The notes under the pieces are model-generated. The model had not been told where the DNA came from. It ran no database searches and saw only the letters and a program-made list of their open reading frames with translations. A program made the translations under genes and the position numbers. Below are positions 42,883 to 52,146 of a stretch of 64,000 nt of DNA, piece after piece. The DNA is taken from positions 1 to 64,000 of the forward strand of contig NZ_MATO01000044.1 of NCBI RefSeq assembly GCF_001700325.1, in the 5' to 3' direction. Numbering within the stretch: position 1 is the first letter of the stretch; each line of letters begins with the position of its first letter. This DNA comes from Caryophanon latum. Its GTDB lineage: Bacteria; Bacillota; Bacilli; Bacillales_A; Planococcaceae.

Positions 42883-44172
42883 TTAAAAAAGTCGTAACGT
42901 TACATATAAACCAATCAATGTAGCGAATAAAATCGGAATCGTTAACACAATGCCCGTTTTAAAATACGTCCCCCACGAAATGTGGACGCCTTTGTTTGCG
43001 AGCACGTATAGCCAGACAAGTGTTGCTAACGAGCCGATTGGTGTAATTTTTGGCCCTAAGTCCGAGCCGATGACGTTCGCATAAATAAGTGCTTCACGTA
43101 ACTCGCCACTTGTGGACGTTTCCGCGATTGCTAGTGCGTTTACCATAACAGCGGGCATATTGTTCATTACCGACGATAAAAATGCCGCCATAAAGCCGAT
43201 GCCAACCGTTGCAACAAATAAGCCATGCGATGCGGTCCATTCGATAAAACGCGCTAATGTCGTCGTGAGCCCCGCATTTCCGAGTCCGTAAACGACGACG
43301 TACATACCGATTGAGAAAAACACAATGTTCCACGGTGCGCCTTTAATAACCGCTTTCGTATTCACCACTTTACTACGCTTTGCCATTAGTAAAAAGAACG
43401 CCGCGACAACCCCTGCCACAAGCGATACTGGCACGTGCACAAATTCGCTCGCAAAATAACCGATGACGAGCACGACGAGTACGCCCCACGATAGCTGAAA
43501 CATGCGCATATCTCGAATTGCTAACTTCGGCTCCTTTAACATCGTTTCATCGTATGTACGCGGAATCGACTTATGAAAATAAATGAGCAATACGACAATC
43601 GTCGCAATAAGTGAAAACAAATTCGGAATGATCATGCGCGTCGCATATTCAACGAAGCCGATATCGAAAAAGTCTGCCGATACGATGTTCACAAGGTTGC
43701 TGACGACAAACGGCAAGCTCGTCGTATCTGCGATGAAGCCACTTGCGATAATGAACGGAAAAATCATTTTTTCGCTAAACTGCAAATTGCGCACCATCGC
43801 GAGTACAATCGGTGTTAAAATGAGCGCTGCGCCGTCATTCGCAAACAATGCCGCAACGATCGCTCCGAGCAAGCTGACGTAAACGAACATTTTCACACCG
43901 CTTCCTTTTGCGGCTCGTGCCATATGTAAAGCTGCCCATTCAAACAAGCCGATTTCATCGAGTACGAGCGAAATTAAAATAATCGCAATGAACGATAATG
44001 TCGCGTTCCACGTAATGTCAATGACCATGCCAACGTCTTGAAAGTCGACAACACCGACAACGAGCGCGACGACCGCCCCCGCCATTGCAGACGAGCCAAT
44101 GTTCAGTCCTTTTGGCTGCCAAATGACAAAAATGAGTGTTACGACAAAAATAACGGATGCTACGATGAACAT
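42883..44172 (-). CDS. arsB: Arsenite efflux transporter ArsB
   Basis: 429 residues with about 12 membrane helices. Shows [39 protein letters not shown] and [18 protein letters not shown]-like segments (here [20 protein letters not shown]), diagnostic of ArsB. GTGGAGG supports ATG 44172. The start overlaps arsR by 13 bases. Confidence 0.93.
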   Translation of the reverse strand: MFIVASVIFVVTLIFVIWQPKGLNIGSSAMAGAVVALVVGVVDFQDVGMVIDITWNATLSFIAIILISLVLDEIGLFEWAALHMARAAKGSGVKMFVYVSLLGAIVAALFANDGAALILTPIVLAMVRNLQFSEKMIFPFIIASGFIADTTSLPFVVSNLVNIVSADFFDIGFVEYATRMIIPNLFSLIATIVVLLIYFHKSIPRTYDETMLKEPKLAIRDMRMFQLSWGVLVVLVIGYFASEFVHVPVSLVAGVVAAFFLLMAKRSKVVNTKAVIKGAPWNIVFFSIGMYVVVYGLGNAGLTTTLARFIEWTASHGLFVATVGIGFMAAFLSSVMNNMPAVMVNALAIAETSTSGELREALIYANVIGSDLGPKITPIGSLATLVWLYVLANKGVHISWGTYFKTGIVLTIPILFATLIGLYVTLRLF

Positions 44173-44462
44173 GATGAACCTCCACAGCGACATGAATCAG
44201 TTGCTTCGATTGTCTCAATGACGACCTTTACGACATTCGGTAAATCGTCCGCTAATCGGTAATACTTCCACGTACCTTCTTTTCTTTCTGTAATAATATG
44301 TGCATCTTTTAACTTTTTTAGCTGCTGACTAACAGCTGGCTGCGAAATGCCGAGCACATCGACGAAATCACATACGCATACTTCGCCATTTTTCATACAT
44401 GCTAACAGCTTCAGACGATTTAAATCCGCCATCGCCTTTAATTGCTTTTCTAATAATTGCAA
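44160..44462 (-). CDS. arsR: ArsR arsenic-responsive repressor
   Basis: 100 residues, winged helix: [20 protein letters not shown]. The arsenic site ELCVCDL-type motif appears as EVCVCDFVD (about 27-35). Extra cysteines at the end ([11 protein letters not shown]) may bind metal. Begins with TTG 44462, which has AGGAGG seven bases upstream; no ATG fits. Confidence 0.9.
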   Translation of the reverse strand: MQLLEKQLKAMADLNRLKLLACMKNGEVCVCDFVDVLGISQPAVSQQLKKLKDAHIITERKEGTWKYYRLADDLPNVVKVVIETIEATDSCRCGGSSCSS

Positions 44463-44495
44463 TGCCTCTCCTCCTATATAACCATTTGCTTATTT

Positions 44496-44531
44496 ACTAT
44501 AACACCACTACATACATAAGTAAACACTTAT
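44496..44531 (-). promoter_or_regulatory. ars promoter and operator
   Basis: Minus strand TTTACT (44524-44519), 17 bases, TATAGT (44501-44496). The inverted repeat ATAAGT-AAAC-ACTTAT (44516-44531) overlaps the -35 and is the likely ArsR operator. Confidence 0.7.
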
Positions 44532-44551
44532 ATAAATTGTTAGTTCCACGG

Positions 44552-44583
44552 AAAAAGCCGATTCCTACGAGCAGAATCGACTT
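44552..44583 (-). terminator. Terminator after the 44594 gene
   Basis: On the minus strand AAGTCGATTC pairs with GAATCGGCTT, followed by TTT. Confidence 0.65.
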
Positions 44584-44593
44584 AACCGCTTAT

Positions 44594-45550
44594 TTACGTT
44601 AATAACGCGTCCCAATAATGAGTGATGCGTTCAAACGTATTCGTGGACTTTTGCTTCACAAACGCATTTGCCGCTTCGTAATGTTGATTCCCTTTCGAAA
44701 TGCCTTTCGTCGCAAAAGAAGCAACTGTGTTTTGCAACTCGGAAATGAGTACGGCGACATCCGATTGTTGCTGAAGCATGCCGAATTTTTGCTTGTAACC
44801 TTCTACCATTTGCGCAATTTCCTCTGCGCCGTAATCGGTACTGCCGAGCTTATTCGTGATTGATACTGTTTGCTTTTGCGCAGCTGTTAGCGTAGACATA
44901 TGCACGCCACCTCGCTCGAAAATTTTCGCACGCGCGGCATAAAATTTCTCGTCAATCGACTTGTAATTCGACACACGTTTTTCGTTGCGCGCTGTATAGT
45001 GATCGATTAATTTAGAAAAGCCCGCCTTTGCATCATCTGTGACGAACTTTTCTTGAAAGCGCTGCAATGCCGATACGGACGACGCAAGCTCTAGCTGTGC
45101 TTCAGCAGTGGTTAATTGCTGCGTAATCGGTTTGCTGCCCGATTTAATATCTCGCCCTTGTGCTACGGCGATATTTAATTGGTCTAAGCCGTCCGTTATA
45201 TCGACGAGCAAGTTTTCTAGCTTCTCGATTTCGTCACGATTCATGCCGTCGAACGCACCGTTTTCATGTAAATATTGACTAAAAATAAGCCATTGATCTT
45301 GCGGACGATGTGAAAAAATATCATTCGGGTCTTCTACTTGCACCGCAAACATTTTCGCAATTTCTTCATCTGTTGCCGCTTTAAGCTCCTTCATTTCGTC
45401 CGACAGCGTTAACGTCACCGCCTTGCCATCGCGCATCACGTCAATTTCCTTTTTTCCACCGAGTGGCTGCGCCTTTTGCACATCCGCGTTCAACCGTTGC
45501 TGCTTACTGTACGCTAATGCGGCTCCTTCAAACAATACATTCACTTCCAT
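44594..45550 (-). CDS. Unknown helical protein
   Basis: 318 residues, soluble, largely helical and heptad-like, with KEIDVMRDGKAVTLTLSDEM near the N-terminus and SLTAAQKQ-type segments later. No signal peptide or membrane helix. The style (opening MEVNVLF, Glu/Lys/Gln-rich) resembles the unknown proteins at 39460 and 40120. GAAGGGGTG precedes ATG. No known domain recognised. Confidence 0.6.
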   Translation of the reverse strand: MEVNVLFEGAALAYSKQQRLNADVQKAQPLGGKKEIDVMRDGKAVTLTLSDEMKELKAATDEEIAKMFAVQVEDPNDIFSHRPQDQWLIFSQYLHENGAFDGMNRDEIEKLENLLVDITDGLDQLNIAVAQGRDIKSGSKPITQQLTTAEAQLELASSVSALQRFQEKFVTDDAKAGFSKLIDHYTARNEKRVSNYKSIDEKFYAARAKIFERGGVHMSTLTAAQKQTVSITNKLGSTDYGAEEIAQMVEGYKQKFGMLQQQSDVAVLISELQNTVASFATKGISKGNQHYEAANAFVKQKSTNTFERITHYWDALLT

Positions 45551-45597
45551 TACGACACCCCTTCGTATTTACAGTTATACGTTATATCGGCTGCGTC

Positions 45598-46101
45598 TTA
45601 TGAACGTATAACAAAGCGAACAACTTGTAGCTCATCTTTTTCAAAAAACGTCTCAAATGGCTCTGACGATAATTCTCGCTGCACGTAAACGGTACGCTGC
45701 GCAATGCTCGCTACGTCAATTGTATAATCGTCCTCGTTCACACACCATAGCTCTAGCTCCTTCCAATACCCTGCATATTTGCCAATGTAGCCGACAAAAT
45801 GGACGAGTGCTTGCTGTGCATACTCGACGCGGTAAATGTAACGCTTGTCGCTTACGTAGCGGGCGTACGCATTTTGAAAATCTGGCTCAATGACGAGCGG
45901 GCTGTTAGTTAATTCGTCCGGCAACATAATTAAAAACACTTTCGCATCGCGGTCAAGTTTCGAAAAGTCATGCCCTCTTAGCTGAATTTGCTTGTCGGTC
46001 ATGCCCATCGCAAGCAGTTCATTGTACGATTTAATTTGCTCGTCCTGTAGCGTTTCCGCAAATGAACGTAGCTTTTCGTCACACGCAATAAATATGTACA
46101 T
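45598..46101 (-). CDS. Unknown protein
   Basis: 167 residues, starts MYIFIACDEKLRSFAETLQD. Alpha/beta-looking, with KVFLIMLPDELTNSPLVIEP and an aromatic-rich end. Not recognised. GTGAGGGGG precedes ATG 46101. The adjacent membrane protein gene ends 12 bases upstream, so the two form a unit. Confidence 0.55.
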   Translation of the reverse strand: MYIFIACDEKLRSFAETLQDEQIKSYNELLAMGMTDKQIQLRGHDFSKLDRDAKVFLIMLPDELTNSPLVIEPDFQNAYARYVSDKRYIYRVEYAQQALVHFVGYIGKYAGYWKELELWCVNEDDYTIDVASIAQRTVYVQRELSSEPFETFFEKDELQVVRFVIRS

Positions 46102-46112
46102 ATTATTCCCCC

Positions 46113-46544
46113 TCACGTTACCGTTTGCTCATCGATTTGTTTAACATAATTGCCACACTTCGCCATAACGAAAAAGAATCCGTACATGATCGCGTAATAC
46201 ACATACTCCATATACGCTTGGTGAAACGTGAAGAGCGCAAAATAAGAGACTATGCGCTCCACGATGAACATGAAAGCAATAAGCTGCATCGTATGTATAA
46301 TGAGCGCACTCCATTGATTGACAAGCCCGATATGTTCCAAAAGCGATTCCATTAGCAAACTTAACGGTGTTAACATAACAAATGCGGCAATGACAACGAT
46401 TGGTAAAAAAATCGTACCATACATTGTTGAAAATGAAAAGTTAAACAGCAAGCTACATATGTACTGAACGCCGAGCATCATAGCAACAATGACACATAAA
46501 AAAATGAACATATACGTAACAATCATATAACGGTTTGTTTTCAT
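46113..46544 (-). CDS. Unknown four-helix membrane protein
   Basis: 143 residues with four hydrophobic segments (about 8-30, 43-62, 80-100, 113-130). GAAGGAGG before the ATG. Not recognised; paired with the gene at 45598. Confidence 0.6.
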   Translation of the reverse strand: MKTNRYMIVTYMFIFLCVIVAMMLGVQYICSLLFNFSFSTMYGTIFLPIVVIAAFVMLTPLSLLMESLLEHIGLVNQWSALIIHTMQLIAFMFIVERIVSYFALFTFHQAYMEYVYYAIMYGFFFVMAKCGNYVKQIDEQTVT

Positions 46545-46722
46545 GACAATTCCTCCTTCAGTTAGAAGCTACTACGTAATACGAATATTCCGTCAATTAG
46601 TTTCGTTTCATCGTATGCTCCGAAAGCTTGCGTGTGCAAATTTTCATTTTGCGACACTTGCTCGACGGTGAAACGACCAGCCTATATGCTATAATCAAAA
46701 CTAACGATAGAGGTGATTTTCG

Positions 46723-47694
46723 ATGAATCAACAAGCATTGCGACGCATTCCGCTGCACAAGCTCATTGATTTGAAAGTAGATTTTGCCTTTAAGCAACTG
46801 TTCGGCAGCGAGCGCAACAAACACATTACAATCGTTTTCTTGAACGCGATTTTGGCACGCACTGGACGCGATACGATTAAAGAAGTAACGTTTTTAAATG
46901 AAGAACTCGGTGGTCAATACGATGGCGACAAGCAATCACGTCTCGACTTGCTCGTAAAAACGCAGTCAGGTGAACACATTAACATTGAAATGCAGCTATC
47001 GAATCAAGACGATATGATGAAGCGTACCCTTTACTATTGGTCACGTCTGTTTGCGAAGCAGCTCGAAAAAGGGAAAGGCTATCGCACGCTTTTACCGACG
47101 ATTACGATTAATATTTGTAACTTCACCGTATTTAACGATTTAGCACATTACCACACGACGTATCATTTGTACGAAGACGCGGAGTTAAAGCGTTTACGTC
47201 CGATTGATGATGTATTAGAAGTGCATTTTATCGAGATGAATAAATTTTTGAAGGCGTGGCATGATAAGAAATTACAGCCACTTGACGATATTTTAGCGAG
47301 ATGGTTACTGCTGCTCGGCATGGTCGACGCTCGGAAAGAAAAAGTGTATACCGAAATTTATGAGGAATTGGAGGAACTCGCGATGAAGGACGAAAACTTA
47401 ATTGACGCTTTCGGGACGTGGGAGGAACTTAGTCAAACGCCGGAGACACGATTTGCGTATGAGATGCGGTTGAAGGCAATTATTGATGATGAGGCGAGGC
47501 TGAGTGATGCGATTGATAAAGGGGAAGAACGTGGGATTGAAATTGGCATCGAACTGGGAAAAGAAGAAGGGCGTCACGAGGAACGTCTACAGCTAGCGAA
47601 AAATTTACTTGCATTACACGTCGAGCTTGAAACAATTCAACAAGCAACAGGGCTTTCTATCGACGAGCTCGAACAATTAAAACGACGTATGTAA
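46723..47694 (+). CDS. Rpn-family recombination-promoting nuclease / PD-(D/E)XK transposase-like
   Basis: 323 residues. Opening LHKLIDLKVDFAFKQLFGSE and the nuclease core SRLDLLVKTQSG followed by INIEMQL give the D-ExQ variant of the PD-(D/E)XK site. The C-terminal 60 residues are charged and repetitive (GIEIGIELGKEEGR), as in Rpn/YhgA-like proteins. These promote RecA-independent recombination or act in defence. AGAGGTGAT precedes ATG. A lone gene with its own terminator. Confidence 0.85.
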   Translation: MNQQALRRIPLHKLIDLKVDFAFKQLFGSERNKHITIVFLNAILARTGRDTIKEVTFLNEELGGQYDGDKQSRLDLLVKTQSGEHINIEMQLSNQDDMMKRTLYYWSRLFAKQLEKGKGYRTLLPTITINICNFTVFNDLAHYHTTYHLYEDAELKRLRPIDDVLEVHFIEMNKFLKAWHDKKLQPLDDILARWLLLLGMVDARKEKVYTEIYEELEELAMKDENLIDAFGTWEELSQTPETRFAYEMRLKAIIDDEARLSDAIDKGEERGIEIGIELGKEEGRHEERLQLAKNLLALHVELETIQQATGLSIDELEQLKRRM

Positions 47695-47748
47695 CGTATG
47701 AAGTCACTCGAACGTGTTCGCAGCGGCTTTTTTAACAGAGAACACACA

Positions 47749-47790
47749 AACAGGCTACACAACAATTAACGTTGCATAGCCTGTTTTTTT
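47749..47790. terminator. Terminator between Rpn and lipoprotein genes
   Basis: AACAGGCTA (47749-47757) pairs with TAGCCTGTT (47777-47785), then a T-run. Confidence 0.8.
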
Positions 47791-48316
47791 ACTTTACTTG
47801 AAAGCCGATATTACCGTTTATGTTGATTGGCGAATTATCGACGTTAAACTGCACGGAGCCGTTGACGATGTAATTGCCGACTGGGTAGTTCCCTGCTAAA
47901 AACTGTTCCATAAACGAGCGGTATTCCTCTGAGTCTTCGTCGCTATAGCTGCCACTCGGTACGTATTGCTTCGTGAGCGGCTCGTCCTTTTTCAATGTCG
48001 TCGAAACGAGCGGCTGATTCATCGGGTAATCGATGTCATACGCGCGCGTCGTCTCCTTCATCGGGAAATAAAACGGCGATGCAGCGTGTGAAATGACGAT
48101 TTCCTCTTCATCGCCGATATACGTTAACGAAGCAATAATGTCGATTGGTTGTCCATATGAAAACGTATTTTGACTAACGTACAGCTCATAGCGAAAGTCC
48201 TCCGTTTCTGCTTCAAACGTTTCTGGATATACTCCTTGCGATTCGTCCACGTATTCCTCTTTATTGCAGCCAAACAGCAGCAAACAACTACATACTAGCA
48301 TCAACCATGTTTTCAT
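47789..48316 (-). CDS. Unknown lipoprotein
   Basis: 175 residues with a lipoprotein signal: the lipobox LLFGC puts Cys17 at the mature start. The mature part is acidic with a beta-rich core (RYELYVSQNTFSYGQPIDII) like an immunoglobulin-type strand pattern. Function unknown. GAGGGAAAAC precedes ATG. Confidence 0.7.
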   Translation of the reverse strand: MKTWLMLVCSCLLLFGCNKEEYVDESQGVYPETFEAETEDFRYELYVSQNTFSYGQPIDIIASLTYIGDEEEIVISHAASPFYFPMKETTRAYDIDYPMNQPLVSTTLKKDEPLTKQYVPSGSYSDEDSEEYRSFMEQFLAGNYPVGNYIVNGSVQFNVDNSPININGNIGFQVK

Positions 48317-48423
48317 CGTTTTCCCTCATTTCTTTTCATTTGTAGTTATAATACGTTGAAAAACAGAAAAAAGTTACAAAGTGTTGCAAATCCAATTAGC
48401 TGACTCAATTTGCAATCGCTCCT

Positions 48424-48495
48424 TTACGAACAGCGCGAGTGCGGCACGACGATGTTTTTAAGTGCGACGTTCATTTGTTCGCGTTGTAAGTTCAT
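48424..48495 (-). pseudogene. Short remnant after padR (DUF4304-like start?)
   Basis: 23 codons, MNLQREQMNVALKNIVVPHS, closed by a stop; AGGGGC before ATG 48495, 14 bases after the PadR stop. The opening looks like that of DUF4304 proteins. The following frame stays open out of register to about 48376, suggesting a frameshifted or truncated gene. The rest of 48317-48423 holds nothing else. Confidence 0.3.
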
Positions 48496-48508
48496 CAGTC
48501 AAGCCCCT

Positions 48509-48820
48509 TTAGTTAAACTGCGTATAAAACGCCGATTTTTCTGTTAAACCGCGTCCGTCATGAATCATCTCCTGCAAACGGTCGTATTCGTTGCGCAGTG
48601 CAAGCTCTCCGTACTCCGTCAGCTCATACGTTTTTCGTCTGCCGTCGTCGTGCTTCATCGTAATGAGTCCATCCTTCTGTAGCCGCGTTAAAATGCCATA
48701 CAGCGTCCCTAGTCCCATTTGAATGCGCCCGTTCGACACGTCGCCAATTGCTTGCATTAGCTGATAGCCGTAGTTCGGTTTGTATAGCGCTAGCAGCACA
48801 TAATACATCGCCTCGGTCAT
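48509..48820 (-). CDS. PadR-family regulator
   Basis: 103 residues: EAMYYVLLALYKPNYGYQLM, QMGLGTLYGILTRLQKDGLI and RRKTYELTEYGEL, the PadR winged helix. ATG 48820 is chosen with GAGGTG upstream; GTG 48835 is an alternative. Its usual membrane partner is missing; only a remnant follows. Confidence 0.82.
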   Translation of the reverse strand: MTEAMYYVLLALYKPNYGYQLMQAIGDVSNGRIQMGLGTLYGILTRLQKDGLITMKHDDGRRKTYELTEYGELALRNEYDRLQEMIHDGRGLTEKSAFYTQFN

Positions 48821-48967
48821 AGCCCATGCTCTCACCTCACTATTATGTCATGCAATTTATCGTTACATATAGCATATACATCTTTATCGTTTTATAATTC
48901 CATAAAATCCCCCACAAACAAGGAATATACGTCTCGCTGTCGAATTGTTGTATTGGAGGTATGCTTC

Positions 48968-49150
48968 ATGAAATTCATCATTCCTATAAGTGTATATGTC
49001 ATCATTTGCATCATCGCGGTTATGCTGCCGGCTTCGGACGGGTACGATTCGTTCGGGTGGAAGCTATTCGTCGGACAGCTGTACGCATTGCCTGCACTTG
49101 CGATTGCGGCGCTGTTATGTTTGCTATTTATTAAACGCAAAAACAGCTAG
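48968..49150 (+). CDS. Small membrane protein
   Basis: 60 residues, two hydrophobic helices (about 3-19 and 36-54) with a KRKNS tail. TTGGAGGT just upstream of ATG 48968. The terminator stem begins inside its last codons. Not recognised. Confidence 0.55.
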   Translation: MKFIIPISVYVIICIIAVMLPASDGYDSFGWKLFVGQLYALPALAIAALLCLLFIKRKNS

Positions 49151-49171
49151 GACATAAATATGTCGTAGCTG
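49144..49171. terminator. Bidirectional terminator
   Basis: CAGCTAGGACATA pairs with TATGTCGTAGCTG (one mismatch) around a 2-base loop. Confidence 0.7.
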
Positions 49172-49177
49172 CTTTAC

Positions 49178-49777
49178 TTATTGCGTTAACTGTTCAATGC
49201 ATAGCTCGACGCACGCTTGCAAATCGCGTTGATGCCAGCTAGGAAGGCGGCGATGTGCTAGCGCAAGCTCAAAGTTCGCCGGCATGTGTAAAAAGCCCGC
49301 CACTGCGCCTGTTTCCTTTGCGTACTGCGCTCCGACGTACATAATGTTGTTGCATAAATACGTGCCAGCACTGTTCGAAATGCTCGCTGGATAGCCGTTA
49401 TCACGCAGCACATTCACAAGCTCGCGTACTGGTAAATTCGTAAACATGCCGTCCTCTCCGTCTAGCGCAATCGCCTCGTCCTCTGGTGCGTAGCCGTTAT
49501 TGTCTGCTTCTCCGTCCTTTACGTTAATCGCAATGCGCTCAGGTGTGAAATGATGGCGACCTGCCGCGACACCGAGCGATAAAACGATATGTGGCTTGTG
49601 CTTGTCGAGCAATTGCTTTAACACCGCATCAGATTCATTAAAATCAACCGGTAATACGTGCCCCTCAATGCGATACTGTCCGTATGTGCGCCCGTGCAAT
49701 GCGTTCGCAATTTGCTCAGTCGGGTTCACCGCTAAATTTAAAAATGGCTCAAAGCCGGTTAGTAAAATTGTTTTCAA
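49178..49777 (-). CDS. pcp: Pyrrolidone-carboxylate peptidase
   Basis: 199 residues, peptidase C15: LLTGFEPFLNLAVNPTEQIA, the catalytic Glu in FTPERIAINV, the cysteine in SNSAGTYLCNNIMY and the histidine in GFLHMPA. Removes N-terminal pyroglutamate from peptides in the cytoplasm. Preceded by and overlapping a DUF1722-like gene by four bases. Confidence 0.93.
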   Translation of the reverse strand: MKTILLTGFEPFLNLAVNPTEQIANALHGRTYGQYRIEGHVLPVDFNESDAVLKQLLDKHKPHIVLSLGVAAGRHHFTPERIAINVKDGEADNNGYAPEDEAIALDGEDGMFTNLPVRELVNVLRDNGYPASISNSAGTYLCNNIMYVGAQYAKETGAVAGFLHMPANFELALAHRRLPSWHQRDLQACVELCIEQLTQ

Positions 49778-50133
49778 TGTCGTTCCTCCTGTAAAATCGT
49801 GCTGTTTTGTAAATACGTGATATTATAGTCGTTCGCAAGCTGTCGTAAATAGCAGCAAACGTCATCATACTGCTCATTCGTCATCAGTTCGTCGTAGTGC
49901 GCCTTTTGCTCCGATGTCACGTGCTTTTTAAAATAGCCCCACATATGCTGAATGGCGTTACGCATGCTGCCGCTCGTCGGTGTTTGAGCGATCGCATCAT
50001 CAATCATCACCGCGATTGTTTCGTACGGCTGCTGTTCGCGCATCGCTACTCGAATGGCGTTGTAATGCTTTTGACTATGGAACATGACGCGGTATTTTTC
50101 CTCGCGCCAACGAATTTCGGCTTGTCGCTTCAT
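49774..50133 (-). CDS. YbgA-like (DUF1722) protein
   Basis: 119 residues. The segment HMWGYFKKHVTSEQKAHYDE matches the core of the YbgA/DUF1722 domain found alone or fused to DUF523. GAGGTGA precedes ATG 50133. Role unknown; coupled to pcp by a 4-base overlap. Confidence 0.75.
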   Translation of the reverse strand: MKRQAEIRWREEKYRVMFHSQKHYNAIRVAMREQQPYETIAVMIDDAIAQTPTSGSMRNAIQHMWGYFKKHVTSEQKAHYDELMTNEQYDDVCCYLRQLANDYNITYLQNSTILQEERH

Positions 50134-50199
50134 TTGCATCACCTCTTCTTCATATTATGCAAGAAAGTTGTTATACTTACCAATGTTGAGGTGAGAAAA

Positions 50200-50502
50200 A
50201 TGAATCGATTTGGCTTTGTTGTATATTGCGTCGTCAGTGTCGTACTAACGATTGGCTACGGCTCGCTTATGAACGTCATGCTGCAGGCGATGTTTGACGC
50301 ATCTGTCATGACGACGACGTTTAAACTATTTGCGATCGTCATGTTCCCGTCGACATTTGCGCTCTTTATGCTCATGGTATTTTTAACATACCATTTCATC
50401 GCGCGCGCTATGAACATGTACGTCGATTTAAAATGGGCGCTTTATCCAATTGGTGTGCAGTGGGTCGTCGTCGCCATTTATATCGCACTGCTCGTCTTTT
50501 AA
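50200..50502 (+). CDS. Small membrane protein
   Basis: 100 residues with three hydrophobic segments (about 4-24, 45-65, 78-99). TTGAGGTGAG precedes ATG 50200. The end overlaps the convergent AraC gene by four bases. Not recognised. Confidence 0.55.
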   Translation: MNRFGFVVYCVVSVVLTIGYGSLMNVMLQAMFDASVMTTTFKLFAIVMFPSTFALFMLMVFLTYHFIARAMNMYVDLKWALYPIGVQWVVVAIYIALLVF

Positions 50503-51899
50503 TGAGGCAGACGCTTACGGTAATACGTAGGTGTCATGCCTTTTTTGCGTTTAAATAGCTTGCTGAAATAATTGGCGTCCGAAAAGCCGCATTGTTCGGC
50601 GATGTCGGCAATCGAAGCGTCGGTCGTTCGCAAAAGTTGCACCGCATGTTGAAGACGGAGCTGCTGCACGTATTGCACAAACGTCATGCCGAACTGCTTC
50701 GTAAATAGCGTGCTCGTATACGTCGGGCTTAAATGGAGCGCATTCGCCACTTGTGCGAGCGTCAACGATTCATCGGTAAAATGCTGCGCGACGTAACGCT
50801 TCGCCTCGCTTGCAAACGATTGCTTCGGTGTTTTTGCATGCTCGACGACGTGCTGCGTAAAGCGTAAAATGTCGGCAATGATGCGGTATAGCACAGGGCA
50901 GTCGATGATTGAGCGAAAGAGCTGTCGGTATTGCTGCTCCAACGTGCGCTCATGCTGTAACTCATATTGCAGCATGAAGCGGCGCACTTGTGCTAGCACG
51001 CTCGTCAAATGCACACGCACATCTTCTTGCTCAAATAACTCGTGCTGCAACTGTGCTAAAAATTGGCGAAGCGGCTCAAGCTGAAATTGCTGCAAGCTGT
51101 CGGTAATATGCTGTTGCTGCTGAGGTGATAACAGCGGGTCAAACGATGTGACAGCGAGCGTTTGCGACGTATACAAAATATGCCCGTATCCTCGGTAAAA
51201 TCGCTGCTCGAGCATGCGCTTTGCCGCCTTGTATTGCGCACGCATCGTACACGGCTCGCCGTCATACACACTAATGTTCATCGGTTGCTGTTCCTTTTGC
51301 CAATACGCTTGAATCGCTTGCAGCTGCTCTTTTTGAACCGATTGCTCGCTTATACAAATAATGGACGTCGATAGCGCGTACACATCAAGGTGCTGAAACA
51401 TTACCGCCTCACTAAGCCAACGATACAGTGCCGCAATGCCCACATCGTCCTGTAGCTCGATGACGAAAAATGTGCCGTCATACGTATCGTCCCCTAAAAA
51501 AAGCGCCGTATAAAACGAATCACTTGCGGGCGCCACGTCCTTTTTCGGCAACGTCAGCAGCAAATTTTTCAGCCGCTCTAAATCAATCGGCTTTTGCAGT
51601 AGCGCTTGAGCTCGCAGCGCAATTGCTTTCAACGCCTGAGCATATAGCGGCTCGTCGGTCATCGCAACGATATGACAGCCGCTTTGCTTTATAACGTAAT
51701 ACATCGTATCGCGCTCACTCGTCGGCAATAGATCGACGTTAATAAGCGCAACGTCTGGCTGAAACGTTTGAAGCTTGCTGCTAAGTTGCTGCTGCGTCGT
51801 GCAAAACGCCACATCGACATCGTTTGCGACGTACAGCTGTAAAAACCAACGAATGCCGATATGGTCGCGCACATCGCGGTCCAAAAGCACGATTTTCAT
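50499..51899 (-). CDS. AraC-type response regulator, probable hut regulator
   Basis: 466 residues. N-terminal receiver domain (MKIVLLDRDVRDHIGIRWFL, with VALINVDLLP carrying the likely phospho-Asp near 56, and LLQKPIDLERL with the conserved Lys). A middle region of about 230 residues is of the YesN type. The C-terminal AraC double helix-turn-helix reads LTLAQVANALHLSPTYTSTL, then DIAEQCGFSDANYFSKLFKR. AAAGGGGAATTTTAT supports ATG 51899. It diverges from hutH across about 250 bases; no histidine kinase is adjacent. Regulation of hut is inferred from position only. Confidence 0.82.
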   Translation of the reverse strand: MKIVLLDRDVRDHIGIRWFLQLYVANDVDVAFCTTQQQLSSKLQTFQPDVALINVDLLPTSERDTMYYVIKQSGCHIVAMTDEPLYAQALKAIALRAQALLQKPIDLERLKNLLLTLPKKDVAPASDSFYTALFLGDDTYDGTFFVIELQDDVGIAALYRWLSEAVMFQHLDVYALSTSIICISEQSVQKEQLQAIQAYWQKEQQPMNISVYDGEPCTMRAQYKAAKRMLEQRFYRGYGHILYTSQTLAVTSFDPLLSPQQQQHITDSLQQFQLEPLRQFLAQLQHELFEQEDVRVHLTSVLAQVRRFMLQYELQHERTLEQQYRQLFRSIIDCPVLYRIIADILRFTQHVVEHAKTPKQSFASEAKRYVAQHFTDESLTLAQVANALHLSPTYTSTLFTKQFGMTFVQYVQQLRLQHAVQLLRTTDASIADIAEQCGFSDANYFSKLFKRKKGMTPTYYRKRLPH

Positions 51900-52055
51900 A
51901 TAAAATTCCCCTTTCAAAAATTTTTCCTCTTAAATTTCAAAAAAGTCTCTTTTTCGAATATTTTACCCTTTTTTACGCACAATAATCCGTCGTCGTGTAA
52001 GAGTGAGTTCGGTATGCTATGTGTATGACATGTACATGCTTAGTTTTCACTAAAA

Positions 52056-52106
52056 GCAGAAAGCCTGCCTCTGCGTGGAAAGCAACACCAAGTTATCTTG
52101 ACGAGG
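52056..52106 (+). repeat. Family B right-end fragment upstream of hutH
   Basis: GCAGAAAGCCTGCCTCTGCG, GGAAAGCAACACCAAGTTAT match the right end of the 7977 and 25025 elements. It lies about 40 bases before hutH, possibly in its 5' leader. Confidence 0.6.
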
Positions 52107-52146
52107 CACAAAAACAACCAATCTACACATTAAGGAGGCGATGACG

